Below, in pieces: positions 10,052 to 21,608 of a stretch of DNA of 64,000 nt. Both the position numbers and the translations under genes were made by a program. The notes beneath the pieces were generated by a model that was given only the letters and a program-made list of their open reading frames with translations, did no database searches and was not told where the DNA came from. The DNA is from Thalassospira profundimaris (GTDB lineage Bacteria > Pseudomonadota > Alphaproteobacteria > Rhodospirillales > Thalassospiraceae). Every line of letters begins with the position of its first letter. Position 1 is the stretch's first letter. The DNA lies in NCBI RefSeq assembly GCF_003326755.1, contig NZ_JPWH01000003.1, positions 186,001 to 250,000 of the forward strand, given 5' to 3'.

Positions 10052-10531
10052 TCAGTCGGCCGTAAACGTGCCGGATTTGCCTCCTTCCTTGTAAATGACG
10101 CGGATATTGGTCAATTGCATGGTTTTATCGACGGCTTTGCACATGTCAAATACGGTCAGTGCGGTAACGGAGACGGCGGTTAATGCCTCCATCTCAACGC
10201 CGGTGCGGCCAGAGGTTTTGCAGGTCGCGGTGATGTCAACAGCAGGTTCCTCTTCGGCCAGGGTCAGTGTGACGGAAACCGAATCAAGTGGCAGGGGGTG
10301 GCATAACGGGATCAGATCGGCAGTGCGTTTTGCACCCATAATACCGGCAAGTTGCGAAATTGCGAGAACGTCACCTTTTTTATGGCCGCGACTTGCGATC
10401 AGTTTTGCGGTGTCAGAATGCATCATAACCCGGCCTTTGGCCGTGGCGGTGCGTGCCGTGACCGATTTTGTTGAAACGTCAACCATCACGGCGTTGCCGC
10501 CATCGTCAAAATGGGTCAGTTTTTGGGGCAT
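10052..10531 (-). CDS. moaC: Cyclic pyranopterin monophosphate synthase MoaC
   Basis: MoaC rearranges the MoaA product into cyclic pyranopterin monophosphate in molybdenum cofactor synthesis. The 159-residue protein shows family motifs: LTHFDDGGNAVMVDVSTK at the start, then LIPLCHPL, GVEMEALTAVSVTALTVFDMCKAVDK and the final VIYKEGGKSG. It lies 43 bp after trpC on the same strand and precedes lexA. In many alphaproteobacteria moeA sits between moaC and lexA; here it does not. A molybdoenzyme of the sulfite oxidase type occurs at 48.7 kb. Confidence 0.96.
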   Translation of the reverse strand: MPQKLTHFDDGGNAVMVDVSTKSVTARTATAKGRVMMHSDTAKLIASRGHKKGDVLAISQLAGIMGAKRTADLIPLCHPLPLDSVSVTLTLAEEEPAVDITATCKTSGRTGVEMEALTAVSVTALTVFDMCKAVDKTMQLTNIRVIYKEGGKSGTFTAD

Positions 10532-10574
10532 TGGCGTATTCCGGTTCTCATACAGTCACGGACGGATTTTGATT

Positions 10575-11372
10575 TCAGGCTGCTTTGGTCAGCAGCGCCC
10601 GCGTGGCTGCCTCGACATCATCCTGCCGCATCAGGCTCTCCCCGATCAGGAAGCATTTTGCACCCACTTTACCCATGCGGGCCAGATCATCAGGCGTGAA
10701 AATACCGCTTTCGGAAACCAGCAAACGCTCGCCGTCAACCATCTCTGCCAACTGTTCAGTGGTGGTGAGGGATACATCCAAGGTCTTTAGATTACGGTTG
10801 TTTATGCCAATAAGTTTGGATTTCAGTTTAAGTGCCCGTTCGAGTTCTGGTGCATTATGAACTTCAACCAGTACATCCATTCCCAATTCATGGGCCTGAG
10901 ATTCAAGCTCTGCAGCCAAGCTGTCTTCAAGCGCAGCCATAATCAGCAAAATACAATCAGCACCCAGGGCGCGGGCCTCGGTGATCTGGTAAGGATCAAC
11001 CATAAAATCCTTGCGCAATACCGGTAAGTCAACCGCCGCACGGGCCGCAACCAGATAGGAATCATCCCCCTGGAAATAGGGAATATCGGTCAGGACTGAC
11101 AGGCAGCTTGCACCTCCCGCCTGATAAGCCCGGGCCAGGGCAGGCGGGTTAAAGTCGGCACGGATCAGACCTTTGGATGGCGATGCCTTTTTAATCTCGG
11201 CAATCAGGCCATAGCGACCTTGGGCAACGGATGCTTCAAGCGCGGCGATAAAACCGCGCGGGGCCGATTGTTCTGCTGCTTCTGCCTGAAGCTCTGCCAG
11301 TGATTTGCGCGCTTTGCAGGCTGCAATATGGTCATGCTTGTCGTTACAGATCTTTTCAAGTACGTCGCTCAT
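10575..11372 (-). CDS. trpC: Indole-3-glycerol phosphate synthase
   Basis: TrpC closes the indole ring of tryptophan from carboxyphenylaminodeoxyribulose phosphate. The 265-residue TIM barrel begins [20 protein letters not shown] and carries [12 protein letters not shown] with the catalytic Lys, [28 protein letters not shown] and VSESGI. The start at 11372 overlaps the trpD stop by 4 bp (ATGA), a classic coupled arrangement, which rules out a longer N-terminus. It is third in the trpG-trpD-trpC-moaC minus-strand series. Confidence 0.97.
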   Translation of the reverse strand: MSDVLEKICNDKHDHIAACKARKSLAELQAEAAEQSAPRGFIAALEASVAQGRYGLIAEIKKASPSKGLIRADFNPPALARAYQAGGASCLSVLTDIPYFQGDDSYLVAARAAVDLPVLRKDFMVDPYQITEARALGADCILLIMAALEDSLAAELESQAHELGMDVLVEVHNAPELERALKLKSKLIGINNRNLKTLDVSLTTTEQLAEMVDGERLLVSESGIFTPDDLARMGKVGAKCFLIGESLMRQDDVEAATRALLTKAA

Positions 11373-12403
11373 GCGGCATTCCCTTCGTTCGATATTGCTA
11401 CCAACTGTTCCAGTGTTTTGGCCGCACTGCCATTGTCGATGACGGTTTCGCACCGCGCGATACCGTCGGCAATGTCTTTGGCAATCCCGGTAACAACCAG
11501 GGCTGCTGCCGCATTAAGCAGAACAATATCGCGATAGGCGTTTTTCTTCCCTGCCAGCAATTCCCGGATCGCCGTGGCGTTGGTTTGTGCATCGCCGCCT
11601 TTTAGTTCCTCAAGCGTTGACAGGGAAATGCCGTAGTCCTGAGGATTGATTTCAAATGTGGCAACTTTTCCGTCCTTGACCTCGGCAACGAAGGTGGGGC
11701 CGGTGACAGAAATTTCATCAAGGCCGCTATCGCCATGAACAACCCACGCATGGTGGGAACCAAGGCGGTTTAAGACATGGGCGATTGGTTCAACCCATTC
11801 TTTGCCGAAGACGCCAATAACCTGCTGTCTGGTTCTTGCCGGGTTTGCCAACGGGCCAAGCAGATTGAAAATGGTCCGCGTGCCCATTTCAACGCGGGTC
11901 GGCATAACGTGGCGCACTGCGGAATGGTGACGCTGCGCCATCATGAAGCATAAATTAATCTGTTTTAGCGATTTTTCCAGCAGCGATATATCGGCATCGA
12001 TATTAACGCCAAGTGTTGCCAGCACGTCTGCCGAACCGGACTTTGACGAGGCGGCACGGTTGCCGTGTTTGGCGACTTTAGCGCCGCAGGCAGCGGCAAC
12101 AATGGCGGCTGCTGTCGAAATATTATAGGTGCCGCTGCCATCGCCGCCCGTGCCGCATGTGTCAACGGCATCGGGGCTGGCCGTAACGCCGGTTGCCTTT
12201 GCCCGCATCACACGGGCCGCCCCGGTGATTTCTTCGATTGTTTCACCGCGCAGGCGCAGCGCCATCAAAAAGGCCCCCATTTGCGAGGGGGTCGCCTGGC
12301 CGGACATCAAAACGTCAAAGGCCTGTTCGGCTTCTTGCTCGCTCAGGGTTGCGCCAGTGGCGACTTTGGCCAGTGTCGGCTTGAGATCATGTTCCGTGGA
12401 CAT
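11369..12403 (-). CDS. trpD: Anthranilate phosphoribosyltransferase
   Basis: TrpD attaches phosphoribosyl pyrophosphate to anthranilate, the second committed step of tryptophan synthesis. The 344-residue protein shows the family's [19 protein letters not shown], the [21 protein letters not shown] diphosphate-binding region and [11 protein letters not shown]. It starts about 33 bp after trpG and is coupled to trpC through an ATGA overlap. Confidence 0.97.
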   Translation of the reverse strand: MSTEHDLKPTLAKVATGATLSEQEAEQAFDVLMSGQATPSQMGAFLMALRLRGETIEEITGAARVMRAKATGVTASPDAVDTCGTGGDGSGTYNISTAAAIVAAACGAKVAKHGNRAASSKSGSADVLATLGVNIDADISLLEKSLKQINLCFMMAQRHHSAVRHVMPTRVEMGTRTIFNLLGPLANPARTRQQVIGVFGKEWVEPIAHVLNRLGSHHAWVVHGDSGLDEISVTGPTFVAEVKDGKVATFEINPQDYGISLSTLEELKGGDAQTNATAIRELLAGKKNAYRDIVLLNAAAALVVTGIAKDIADGIARCETVIDNGSAAKTLEQLVAISNEGNAA

Positions 12404-12435
12404 GGAATGTTCCCCTTGTTTTGGCTCCGGACACT

Positions 12436-13008
12436 TCAGGCGGCGGAGAAATCGATGAAATTTTTTAAAAGATCGTGTCCATGTTCCGATGCGATGCTTT
12501 CGGGATGAAACTGAACACCATGTATTTCATGCGTGTGATGACGCAGCCCCATGATCAGACCGTCATTGCTGTGCGCGGTGATGTCGAGGCAATCGGGCAG
12601 GGTTGCACGATCGACGACCAGGGAATGGTAACGTGTTGCCGTGATCGGGTTTGGCAGGTCCTTGAACACACTTTTGCCTTCATGGTGCATGACGTCGGTT
12701 TTGCCGTGCATGCAGTGCGGCGCGCGGACAACATTGCCGCCAAATGCAGCCCCAATTGCCTGATGCCCCAGGCAAACCCCAAGAAGTTTTACCTGTCCGG
12801 CGGCCGCCTTGATCAGATCAACACAAATACCGGCCTGGTCCGGGTCACAGGGGCCAGGTGAAATAACGATTCCTTCCGGCTTCATTGCCAACGCATCGTG
12901 AACGCTGATTTCGTCATTGCGGACAACTTTGACCTCGAGTCCCAGTTCACGTAAAAAATGCCACAAATTAAATGTGAAGCTGTCATAATTATCGATGAGC
13001 AGATACAT
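12436..13008 (-). CDS. trpG: Anthranilate synthase component II (glutamine amidotransferase)
   Basis: TrpG supplies ammonia from glutamine to TrpE for anthranilate formation. This 190-residue class I amidotransferase has the triad Cys79 (GVCLGHQAIG) with His168 and Glu170 (QFHPESI). The oxyanion segment ISPGPCDP is typical of TrpG/PabA. The same subunit may also serve para-aminobenzoate synthesis, which cannot be decided here. Its partner trpE lies 1.5 kb away on the same strand, separated by a gene of opposite orientation. Confidence 0.95.
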   Translation of the reverse strand: MYLLIDNYDSFTFNLWHFLRELGLEVKVVRNDEISVHDALAMKPEGIVISPGPCDPDQAGICVDLIKAAAGQVKLLGVCLGHQAIGAAFGGNVVRAPHCMHGKTDVMHHEGKSVFKDLPNPITATRYHSLVVDRATLPDCLDITAHSNDGLIMGLRHHTHEIHGVQFHPESIASEHGHDLLKNFIDFSAA

Positions 13009-13237
13009 CGCTGTCCTGAAGCCTTCCGTGTTTTAGACTGCGCGAGAATAAACGGCCTTGTGGCTACGTCAAGCGGTAGCGGTCGTGTTTTTCAGGCTTT
13101 AACAGGCTGCTAACCAGAGACCGGCTAAGAATGTGCGGCCAGAGACGATCTGGAAGCCGGTTTGCCTGTTATGAGGCAGGTCGGATTTGCGTTTTTATGG
13201 GCATCAAGACCCGAATTTCATGGATTGGAGAGACGGC

Positions 13238-14410
13238 GTGGCACGGCGCTCAACACCGGCAAAAAAGAAAAAAACCGCACCACGCGGTAAAACGAAGACA
13301 GGAAAAAAACCGCCCAAAAAGCCGGGAGGCTTCAAGCGGCTGATGCTTGGTGCCGCGATGGTGGCGGGCGCTGTTTCGGCGATAATTGCAGCGGCGAGTA
13401 TGCTTGAGCTTGATCGCGCTGCGCACAAGGCGGTTAATGATCTGGCAAAAAGTAGTCCCGCGCCTGATACTTCTGACCGTACGGATCAGCCAAAACAGTC
13501 GGATATGGACTTTTCCAAAGGGTATGACGCGCCAAACCGCCCAGGTTATATGGTTGAACGTGTTCCGGAAGGCGAAAATCCGCAGAATGATACGGAAACG
13601 ATACCAGAGCCAAGGGTTAATCCGGCGCCAAAAGTTGCGCCTTTACCGTCACCAGAGAAAGGTTTTGGTGCAGGAACGGAATTAGCCTGGCAAAAATTTG
13701 CAACGCATGTGCCTGATACCGGTAATGCGCCTGTTATTGCCATTATTATTGATGATGCCGGTATTGATAAACCACGAACCGAGCGTGCGGCAGAGCTGCC
13801 AGCGCCGATTACGCTTTCATTCCTGCCATATGCCACGCATTTGCCAGAACAGGTGGCAACGGCGCGCAAACGTGGTCACGAGATTATGTTGCATATGCCG
13901 ATGGAACCGACTTCAAGGGTTGTTGATCCCGGCCCACATGCGCTTTTGACCAGCTATGACAAGGTTGCCATTTTAAATGAAATGAGCTGGATGCTGGATC
14001 GCTTTACCGGCTATGTGGGTGTCAACAACCATATGGGTAGCAAGTTTACCGCTGATCCCGAACGAATGGCGGTCGTCATGCAGGTGATGAAGGCCAGGGG
14101 ACTTATGTTTCTGGACTCGCGGACCAGTGCAAAATCGGTCGGATATCAGGAAGCCCAAAAATTTGATGTTCCAGCCATCGAGCGTGACGTGTTTCTGGAT
14201 GATGCGGATGATGCGGCAAAAATCAGCCAGATGCTGGACCGGGTGGAAAGTGTTGCCAGCAAGCGCGGCTATGCCGTTGCCATCGGTCATCCGCGTGATT
14301 TGACGCTGGAAGCCCTGAATAAATGGATCCCCAAAATGCAGGCGGCCGGTTTTGTCTTTGTACCGGCAACCGATATTATTCGCCGAAACGGGGTGAAGGT
14401 AACAGGTTGA
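13238..14410 (+). CDS. Divergent polysaccharide deacetylase family protein
   Basis: This belongs to the DUF610/YibQ-like divergent polysaccharide deacetylases, envelope proteins of uncertain substrate. The GTG at 13238, 7 bp after GGAG, is chosen; an ATG at 13220 and TTG at 13187 are also in frame. The N-terminus is very rich in Lys, followed by one membrane helix (about residues 31-50), a Pro-rich acidic linker, then the domain from about residue 160. The domain shows IAIIIDDAGID, ITLSFLPYATHLP, GHEIMLHMPME, NNHMGSKFT and IGHPRDLTLEAL. Topology suggests a periplasmic domain with an N-terminal anchor. The gene ends at a shared bidirectional terminator. Confidence 0.85.
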   Translation: MARRSTPAKKKKTAPRGKTKTGKKPPKKPGGFKRLMLGAAMVAGAVSAIIAAASMLELDRAAHKAVNDLAKSSPAPDTSDRTDQPKQSDMDFSKGYDAPNRPGYMVERVPEGENPQNDTETIPEPRVNPAPKVAPLPSPEKGFGAGTELAWQKFATHVPDTGNAPVIAIIIDDAGIDKPRTERAAELPAPITLSFLPYATHLPEQVATARKRGHEIMLHMPMEPTSRVVDPGPHALLTSYDKVAILNEMSWMLDRFTGYVGVNNHMGSKFTADPERMAVVMQVMKARGLMFLDSRTSAKSVGYQEAQKFDVPAIERDVFLDDADDAAKISQMLDRVESVASKRGYAVAIGHPRDLTLEALNKWIPKMQAAGFVFVPATDIIRRNGVKVTG

Positions 14411-14438
14411 CCCTGCTGACTGGTCAGATGATGCGACC

Positions 14439-14481
14439 AAAAACAGCGGATGCCCGATTATTCAGGCATCCGCTGTTTTTT
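14439..14481. terminator. Bidirectional terminator between deacetylase and trpE
   Basis: A 16-nt arm (14439-14454) pairs perfectly with 14465-14480 around a 10-nt loop; A-rich and T-rich ends on both sides let it act in either direction. It lies between two converging genes. Confidence 0.88.
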
Positions 14482-14509
14482 CAGGCGTGACGGCAGGGCC
14501 GTTTTTATC

Positions 14510-16015
14510 TCAGGCGAAACGGTGTGCTTCGCGGCAGGCGGCCATCAGGGCACCGGCCTTGTTGCGGCACTCCTGGTGTTCCATTTCGGGCTTGCTATCA
14601 ACAACAATGCCAGCCCCCGCCTGAATATGAATTGTTTCATCCTTGATCACGGCAGTACGCAGCGCAATGCAGGTATCCATCGAGCCGTCTGCCGAAATAT
14701 AACCGATACAACCGGCATAAATGCCGCGGCGAACGGGTTCAAGCTCGTCAATGATTTCCATCGCACGGACTTTGGGCGCACCCGAGACGGTACCTGCAGG
14801 AAAACCAGCCTTTAGCGCATCCATCGCATCATATTGCGGGTCTATCTGGCCGACGACATTTGAGACGATGTGCATGACATGCGAATAATATTCGATGGTT
14901 TCACGGTCGGTCACGCGAACAGTGCCCGGTTGCGAAACCCGGCCTACGTCATTACGGCCCAGATCCAGCAGCATCAGGTGTTCCGAGCGTTCTTTCGGGT
15001 CATCCAGCAGGTCCCGGGCCAGAAATTTGTCTTCTTCCGAATTTTTGCCGCGTTTGCGGGTGCCGGCAATCGGACGAATGGTAACTTCGCCATCGCGCAG
15101 ACGTACCAGAATTTCCGGGCTGGCGCCAACGACCTGAAAACCGCCAATATCAAGATAGAACATAAAGGGCGAGGGATTAATGCGCCGTAACGCCCGGTAA
15201 AAGGCAAAAGGCGGCAGGCGATAAGGAAGTGAATAGCGTTGTGACAGCACAACCTGAAAAATATCGCCAGCACGAATATATTCTTTCGCCCGTTCGACCA
15301 TCTCGCGATAGCCCGCTTCGTCAACGCTGACGTCGGGTTCAGGCAAATCCTGGGGGACGGTGCGTGAACGCCGGTCAATAAACAGGTTGCGCTGGAAATG
15401 CTGCACCACGTCATTGAGGCGGGCACAGGCGAGGTCATAGGCTGCCTGTGCATCAATCCCGGTTTCGGGGCGGACAGGGGTGACAACCGTTACCGTATCG
15501 GCAATGGTATCAAAGCTGGCCGTGACAGTCGGACGGATGAAAATGCCATCGGGCACGTTCAGGTTGTCCGGGTTTTCATCGGGCAGTTTTTCCATCAGGC
15601 GGACAGTATCATAACCCATATAGCCGACCAGTCCGGCGCTCATGGGCGGGAGATGGTCGGGCAGGTCAATGTGGCTTTCGGCGATCAGGGCTTTTAGCGC
15701 ATCCAGCGGTTTTTGATCCTGCACGGAAAAATCATCAGCGTCGGCCATGACACGACGATTGATTTCCGCCCGGTCACCAAAGCAGCGCCAGATCAGGTCC
15801 GGTTTAAAACCGATAAAGGAATAACGACCACGACTGGCACCTCCTTCAACCGATTCGAGAAGATAGGTGTTGGGCAGGCCCTCCGCCAATTTCAGGAACG
15901 CGGAAACCGGCGTATCAAGGTCAGCCGTTAGCGAGGTGTAGACGACCTGGGCAATGTCTGCCTGGTGGTTGCGGGCGAATGTTTCAAAATCCGGTTTGAT
16001 ATCCATAGCGGCCAT
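14510..16015 (-). CDS. trpE: Anthranilate synthase component I
   Basis: TrpE makes anthranilate from chorismate with ammonia from TrpG. The 501-residue protein has the chorismate-binding domain in the C-terminal half: VVLSQRYSLPY, SPFMFYLDIGG, SPEILVR, IRPIAGTRKRG, LLDLGRNDVGRV and PAGTVSGAPKVRAMEII. The N-terminal domain carries YLLESVEGGASRGRYSFIG, including the LLES feedback-binding motif for tryptophan. An alternative ATG lies three codons in (16006). No leader peptide rich in Trp codons is seen in the short upstream space, which begins with the terminator of the preceding gene. Confidence 0.96.
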   Translation of the reverse strand: MAAMDIKPDFETFARNHQADIAQVVYTSLTADLDTPVSAFLKLAEGLPNTYLLESVEGGASRGRYSFIGFKPDLIWRCFGDRAEINRRVMADADDFSVQDQKPLDALKALIAESHIDLPDHLPPMSAGLVGYMGYDTVRLMEKLPDENPDNLNVPDGIFIRPTVTASFDTIADTVTVVTPVRPETGIDAQAAYDLACARLNDVVQHFQRNLFIDRRSRTVPQDLPEPDVSVDEAGYREMVERAKEYIRAGDIFQVVLSQRYSLPYRLPPFAFYRALRRINPSPFMFYLDIGGFQVVGASPEILVRLRDGEVTIRPIAGTRKRGKNSEEDKFLARDLLDDPKERSEHLMLLDLGRNDVGRVSQPGTVRVTDRETIEYYSHVMHIVSNVVGQIDPQYDAMDALKAGFPAGTVSGAPKVRAMEIIDELEPVRRGIYAGCIGYISADGSMDTCIALRTAVIKDETIHIQAGAGIVVDSKPEMEHQECRNKAGALMAACREAHRFA

Positions 16016-16048
16016 CCGATCAAAACCAAATAAAATGCGTCGGGAACT

Positions 16049-16079
16049 AAAAAAGGGCGACCCGCTGCCGGATCGCCCT
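16049..16079 (-). terminator. Rho-independent terminator after the PpiD-like gene
   Basis: GGGCGA (16055-16060) pairs with TCGCCC (16073-16078). On the minus strand the hairpin runs into six T residues. It lies between the PpiD-like gene and trpE, so trpE probably has its own promoter in the remaining 35 bp or is reached by readthrough. Confidence 0.8.
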
Positions 16080-16095
16080 GATTGGTCTGGCTGAC

Positions 16096-17988
16096 CTAGT
16101 TGGCAGCATTCTGTGCGTAAAGACCGTTAATCACGGAATTATTGACGCTGACAGAAATGTTGTCCCGCAGGTAATCAAGATATTGCGAAACAATGTCCTG
16201 CTTCAGGCTGTCCTGCAACTCGGTAACAATGGGGTCGTCCTTGCCAAGGTCAGTATTTGCCGCTTTGATGTTGTCAAGAACAACCACGGCCACACCATTG
16301 GCACCGCTCACCGATTTTGCCTTGCCCTTTTCCAGGTCGAACAGGGCGCCGGCAATGGCGGGGCTGGCATCGGCGGAAAGACCGCGACCATCGCGGGTTG
16401 TCTCACCGGTTTCATCAATGCTGTTGTCCAGCTCGGCGGCGATGGTGTCCAGTTTTGCGCTGCCGTCATTGATACGAGCGGCAAGGGCATCGGCCTTGTC
16501 GGATAAACGACGCTGTTTTTCCTCGACCTTCCAGGCGGCGACGACATCATCGCGGACATCTTTGAACGGCTTGACGGCTGACGGTGTTACCTTGGTGACG
16601 CTCACGACGTAGCGGTCGCCATTCTGGGTTTCTTCCAGGAAGCTTTCGTCGCCTTCATTAAGTTCATAGATTTTGGCGTTGATTTCCTGACTGTCGGGAA
16701 TACCGTGGCCCAGATCCTGTCCTTTTTTGATGTCGGTCAGGTTGTAAAGCTGCGCATGAACTTTTTCTGCGGCATCCTTCAGGCTGGTACCGGCACCCAG
16801 TTCATCATCAAGCTGGGCGGCAATATCAAAAATCTGGTCTTCCGCCTTTTGACGTTTGACACCATTTTCGACCTGTTCACGCACTTCATCCAAGCTTTGT
16901 TCATGGGCCGGGGTGATGGAGGTGACGCGCAGAATATGCCAGCCAAGTGCTGTTTCAACCGGTTTGGAATACCCACCTTCGGGCAGGCTGAACACGGTGT
17001 CACGCAACGCAGGCAGCATGTTCTCCTTGGTGAATTCCCCCAGTTTGACAACCGATTCCTTCATACCCGCCTGTTCGGTGGCAACCTTCATGAAGTCTTC
17101 ACCGCCCTGAAGCGCCTTGTAGGCTTCAGTGGCGCTTTCCTTCTCGTTCGGTGCGAACAGGATTTGTTCGACAGCTCTTTTTTCCGGCGTCTGGAATTCG
17201 GCAATGCGCTGATTGTAGGCATCCAGCACTTCCTGGTCCGTAACAGTCATGTTTTTGGCAATACCGTCAACTGTCAGCAGGGCGAGGGTTGCATTGCGGG
17301 TTTCCGGTGCCGTGAACTGGTTGCCGTGGTCGTCATAGTATTTTTTCAAAACATCATCGGACGGGGCTTCAATCGGATCAATGTCATCGTTGTCCAGCGT
17401 AACGAACCGGCCACTGCGATCTTCATTACGGTACGCAGCAATGGCTTTGACCATCGGTGCAGGCGGGGTGCTGGCAGCCTCAAGGCTGGTGACAACCTGC
17501 TGGCTCATCAGGTCGCTGCGCATACCTTCAATAAATTCGGCTTCGCTGTAACCGTTTTGATACAGGATCTGCTCGAATTGTTTGCGATCAAATTGGCCGG
17601 TGGTCTGGCTTTGAAAATTCTTGTTGTTGAAAATGCTGCTGCGAACTTTGTCGTCGCTAATACCAATACCGATATCCTGGGCATTTTCTTCAAGCAGTTT
17701 CTGCGACACAAGACCCTGAACCGTATTGTTCAAAAGTCCCATCTGGATCGCCTGCTGCTGATCAAAGCTGGGCCCGAAAACCCGACGCATTTTGTCGATA
17801 TTGCGTTTGAATGCACGGTCCAGTTCGACAGGCGTGATAGACTGGCTGCCGACTTCGGCGACTTCGCGGGAATTGCCAAGGTTCAATATCGAGGCATTCA
17901 GACCCCATATGACAAAGCTGATCGCGATAATGCCAAAAAGAATTTTGGCAAAGATGGATTGTGAAAATGTGCGAATGCCAGAAAGCAT
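16096..17988 (-). CDS. ppiD: PpiD-like peptidyl-prolyl isomerase / SurA N-domain foldase
   Basis: This 630-residue protein resembles PpiD, a membrane-anchored periplasmic chaperone at the Sec exit. The start at 17988 gives MLSGIRTFSQSIFAKILFGIIAISFVIWG, a short cytoplasmic tail and one membrane helix, exactly the PpiD layout. SurA_N-like helices follow (to about residue 230). A parvulin domain lies around 255-355, with KRAVEQILF, GGEDFMKVA, LGEFTKENMLPAL and ALGWHILRV. A second degenerate region reaches the C-terminus. It is divergent from tpiA. The call as PpiD rather than a generic SurA-like protein rests on the anchor and length. Confidence 0.88.
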   Translation of the reverse strand: MLSGIRTFSQSIFAKILFGIIAISFVIWGLNASILNLGNSREVAEVGSQSITPVELDRAFKRNIDKMRRVFGPSFDQQQAIQMGLLNNTVQGLVSQKLLEENAQDIGIGISDDKVRSSIFNNKNFQSQTTGQFDRKQFEQILYQNGYSEAEFIEGMRSDLMSQQVVTSLEAASTPPAPMVKAIAAYRNEDRSGRFVTLDNDDIDPIEAPSDDVLKKYYDDHGNQFTAPETRNATLALLTVDGIAKNMTVTDQEVLDAYNQRIAEFQTPEKRAVEQILFAPNEKESATEAYKALQGGEDFMKVATEQAGMKESVVKLGEFTKENMLPALRDTVFSLPEGGYSKPVETALGWHILRVTSITPAHEQSLDEVREQVENGVKRQKAEDQIFDIAAQLDDELGAGTSLKDAAEKVHAQLYNLTDIKKGQDLGHGIPDSQEINAKIYELNEGDESFLEETQNGDRYVVSVTKVTPSAVKPFKDVRDDVVAAWKVEEKQRRLSDKADALAARINDGSAKLDTIAAELDNSIDETGETTRDGRGLSADASPAIAGALFDLEKGKAKSVSGANGVAVVVLDNIKAANTDLGKDDPIVTELQDSLKQDIVSQYLDYLRDNISVSVNNSVINGLYAQNAAN

Positions 17989-18317
17989 ATTCCGTAGCCT
18001 AACAATTCGTTGCGTCGCACCGGCGCATGTTGGCCGGCAACTTTTTGCCAAAACGGTGCCGGTAATCGGTCAAAACCGTGCGGATCGGAGGCGCATCTTA
18101 ATGGGAGGAGGATAGGGCGGCAACACCCGATTGCATAAGCCGTTTGAAATGCTGTGGCAAGAGGGGGAAAGCAGGCTTTTCCCGCAGGCGCAGGCATGTT
18201 AAAACGCGCGTCGGAAACGTCGTCATAAATGATCATTCATGATGAAGGGATTGCCATTGCAATTTCTGTTTTGCCAAACGGCATACGCATCAACATATAA
18301 AGTCGAGGAAGGTTTCA

Positions 18318-19076
18318 ATGTCTGATCGTCGCCCCCTGATTGCCGGTAACTGGAAAATGAACTGTTTGCGTGACGACGGACTGGCGCTTGCCAGCGGCCT
18401 TGCCAGCAAACTGTCGGGTGCAAGCGAGCGGCCAGAGTGCGACATTCTGCTTTGCCCGCCAGCAACCCTGTTGGCGGATGTTGTGGGTGTGCTGGGGCAT
18501 TGTGACATTCATGCTGGCGGGCAGGATTGCCATTTTGACAAAAGCGGTGCGCATACCGGCGATATTGCAGCCTCTATGCTGGCGGATATTGGGGCCAGTC
18601 ACGTCATTTTGGGGCATTCCGAACGTCGTGCCGACCACGGTGAAAGTTCCACGATCATTCGTCAGAAAACAATTGCGGCCCATAATGCCGGTTTGACGGC
18701 TGTGGTCTGTGTAGGGGAAACCGAACAGGAACGTGATCTGGGTGCTGCCATTGCCGTTGTTTGTGGCCAGATGGATGTTTCCCTGCCCGAAGACGCAACA
18801 GCGGAAAATACCGTAATTGCTTATGAACCTGTCTGGGCGATTGGCACAGGGCGCACCGCAGCCGTTGCCGATGTCGAGGAAATGCACGCTGCCATTCGTC
18901 GCAAATTAAAGGAACGTTTTGCTGATGGTGACGCGTTTCGCATTCTTTATGGCGGTTCGGTAAAGCCGTCCAATGCGGCGGAACTTCTGGCGGTCGAAAA
19001 TGTGGACGGGGCGCTTGTTGGTGGTGCCAGCCTGAAGGTTGAGGATTTTTGGGGTATTGTTTCCGCCTGTAAATAA
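18318..19076 (+). CDS. tpiA: Triosephosphate isomerase
   Basis: This enzyme interconverts dihydroxyacetone phosphate and glyceraldehyde 3-phosphate in glycolysis. The 252-residue barrel has Lys13 (AGNWKMN), His100 (VILGHSERR), Glu170 ([12 protein letters not shown]) and the phosphate loop [10 protein letters not shown]. It reads away from the PpiD-like gene and is followed by a long hairpin and about 400 bp without a clear gene. Confidence 0.97.
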   Translation: MSDRRPLIAGNWKMNCLRDDGLALASGLASKLSGASERPECDILLCPPATLLADVVGVLGHCDIHAGGQDCHFDKSGAHTGDIAASMLADIGASHVILGHSERRADHGESSTIIRQKTIAAHNAGLTAVVCVGETEQERDLGAAIAVVCGQMDVSLPEDATAENTVIAYEPVWAIGTGRTAAVADVEEMHAAIRRKLKERFADGDAFRILYGGSVKPSNAAELLAVENVDGALVGGASLKVEDFWGIVSACK

Positions 19077-19479
19077 GCGTGCGGTTTTCCAAACTTGCGG
19101 GAGCGATACCTTATTTATAGGTATGACCGGAATAAGGTTGTCGCTCCGGCGTGCTCAATGTGATTATGTTTTTTCAGAATAAATGTCGGATTGCACATGG
19201 CAGTCTTGCATTTTCACGCATGATCGGCGAAGATGTGTTCCCGGCGCGAGGAATTTTTCTTGCTTCAGGCCGGGAATTCTCCCGAAAAACAGATCGTAAT
19301 GTGTAACCTGCCTTAGGCGGGGTGACTGTTATTTTATCTGGTTGGCGATTTTGTGGTTTGGCGCGTGCCAAATACAGACTAGCCAACCGTTTCAAAACGC
19401 GTTAAACACGCATCAAATTTTGCCCGGTCAGGCAGCAAACAGACTGCCGCCGGATTTACAAGTCAAGAGTTTTGAGGCC
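19077..19479. other. Gene-free stretch between tpiA and secG
   Basis: About 400 bp without a convincing gene or tRNA. It holds a long imperfect hairpin at 19100-19147 and otherwise no recognisable element. A promoter for secG is expected here but no clear -35/-10 pair stands out. Confidence 0.6.
19100..19147. repeat. Long inverted repeat downstream of tpiA
   Basis: GGAGCGA (19100-19106) and ACCTTATT (19108-19115) pair with AATAAGGT (19131-19138) and TCGCTCC (19141-19147), giving two stacked stems with a small bulge and a 15-nt loop. There is no T run, so it may be a processing or stability hairpin, a weak terminator or a protein site rather than a standard terminator. Confidence 0.75.
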
Positions 19480-19836
19480 ATGCAGACTGTCATTCTGGTA
19501 ATCCACCTGCTTCTTGCGATCGGCTTGATTGCCGTAATTCTGGTTCAGCGCAGTGAAGGCGGCGGACTTGGTATTGGCGGCGGCAATAGCGGTGGCGGTA
19601 ATTTCGGTGTTATGAGTTCGCGGAGTGCCGCAAACCTTCTGACCCGCACAACGGCAATTCTGGCTGCGGCCTTTATGATTACAAGCCTTGCTCTGGCGTT
19701 GTTGAGCAATCATCGTGCTGCGCCGACATCCATTCTGGATCAGGCTCCTGCGCCTGCGGCCACGTCTGATGTTGATAAAACGGCACCTTCTCCGGCGCCG
19801 CAACAAGATAGCGGTCCGGCAGCGCCGACACGTTAA
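19480..19836 (+). CDS. secG: Preprotein translocase subunit SecG
   Basis: SecG is a small inner-membrane partner of SecYE that aids protein export. The 118-residue protein begins MQTVILVIHLLLAIGLIAVILVQRSEGGGLG, with a first helix ending in the family LVQRSEGGG motif. A Gly-rich loop (about 25-45) and a second helix with TRTTAILAAAFMITSLALALL follow. The C-terminus is a Pro/Ala-rich tail. The ATG at 19480 gives the family start; an open frame upstream to 19342 has no support. Confidence 0.93.
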   Translation: MQTVILVIHLLLAIGLIAVILVQRSEGGGLGIGGGNSGGGNFGVMSSRSAANLLTRTTAILAAAFMITSLALALLSNHRAAPTSILDQAPAPAATSDVDKTAPSPAPQQDSGPAAPTR

Positions 19837-19942
19837 TAGCTAAATACCGATATCAGAGGCGGCAAAATTGCCGCCTCAATTTTTGAATTGTTTGCTCCCC
19901 GGTTTGCAAGTTGCACAACCGTGGCTTTGTGCTTTGAGATGA

Positions 19943-21580
<1,638 letters not shown>

Positions 21581-21608
21581 GACTGTTTAAACGTCCGGGG
21601 ATGTTGAA

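Noticed and set aside
16016..16095. Possible tryptophan attenuator before trpE
   Set aside because: The space is short, taken up mostly by the terminator of the preceding gene, and shows no leader peptide with Trp codons.
16705..17964. A 419-codon plus-strand frame opposite the PpiD-like gene
   Set aside because: It mirrors a gene with clear parvulin motifs; its Phe/Gly/Val-rich composition is that of an antisense shadow.
19077..19479. Possible tRNA or small RNA gene between tpiA and secG
   Set aside because: No cloverleaf, no T-arm GTTCGAATC-like motif and no acceptor pairing were found; only the hairpin is reported.
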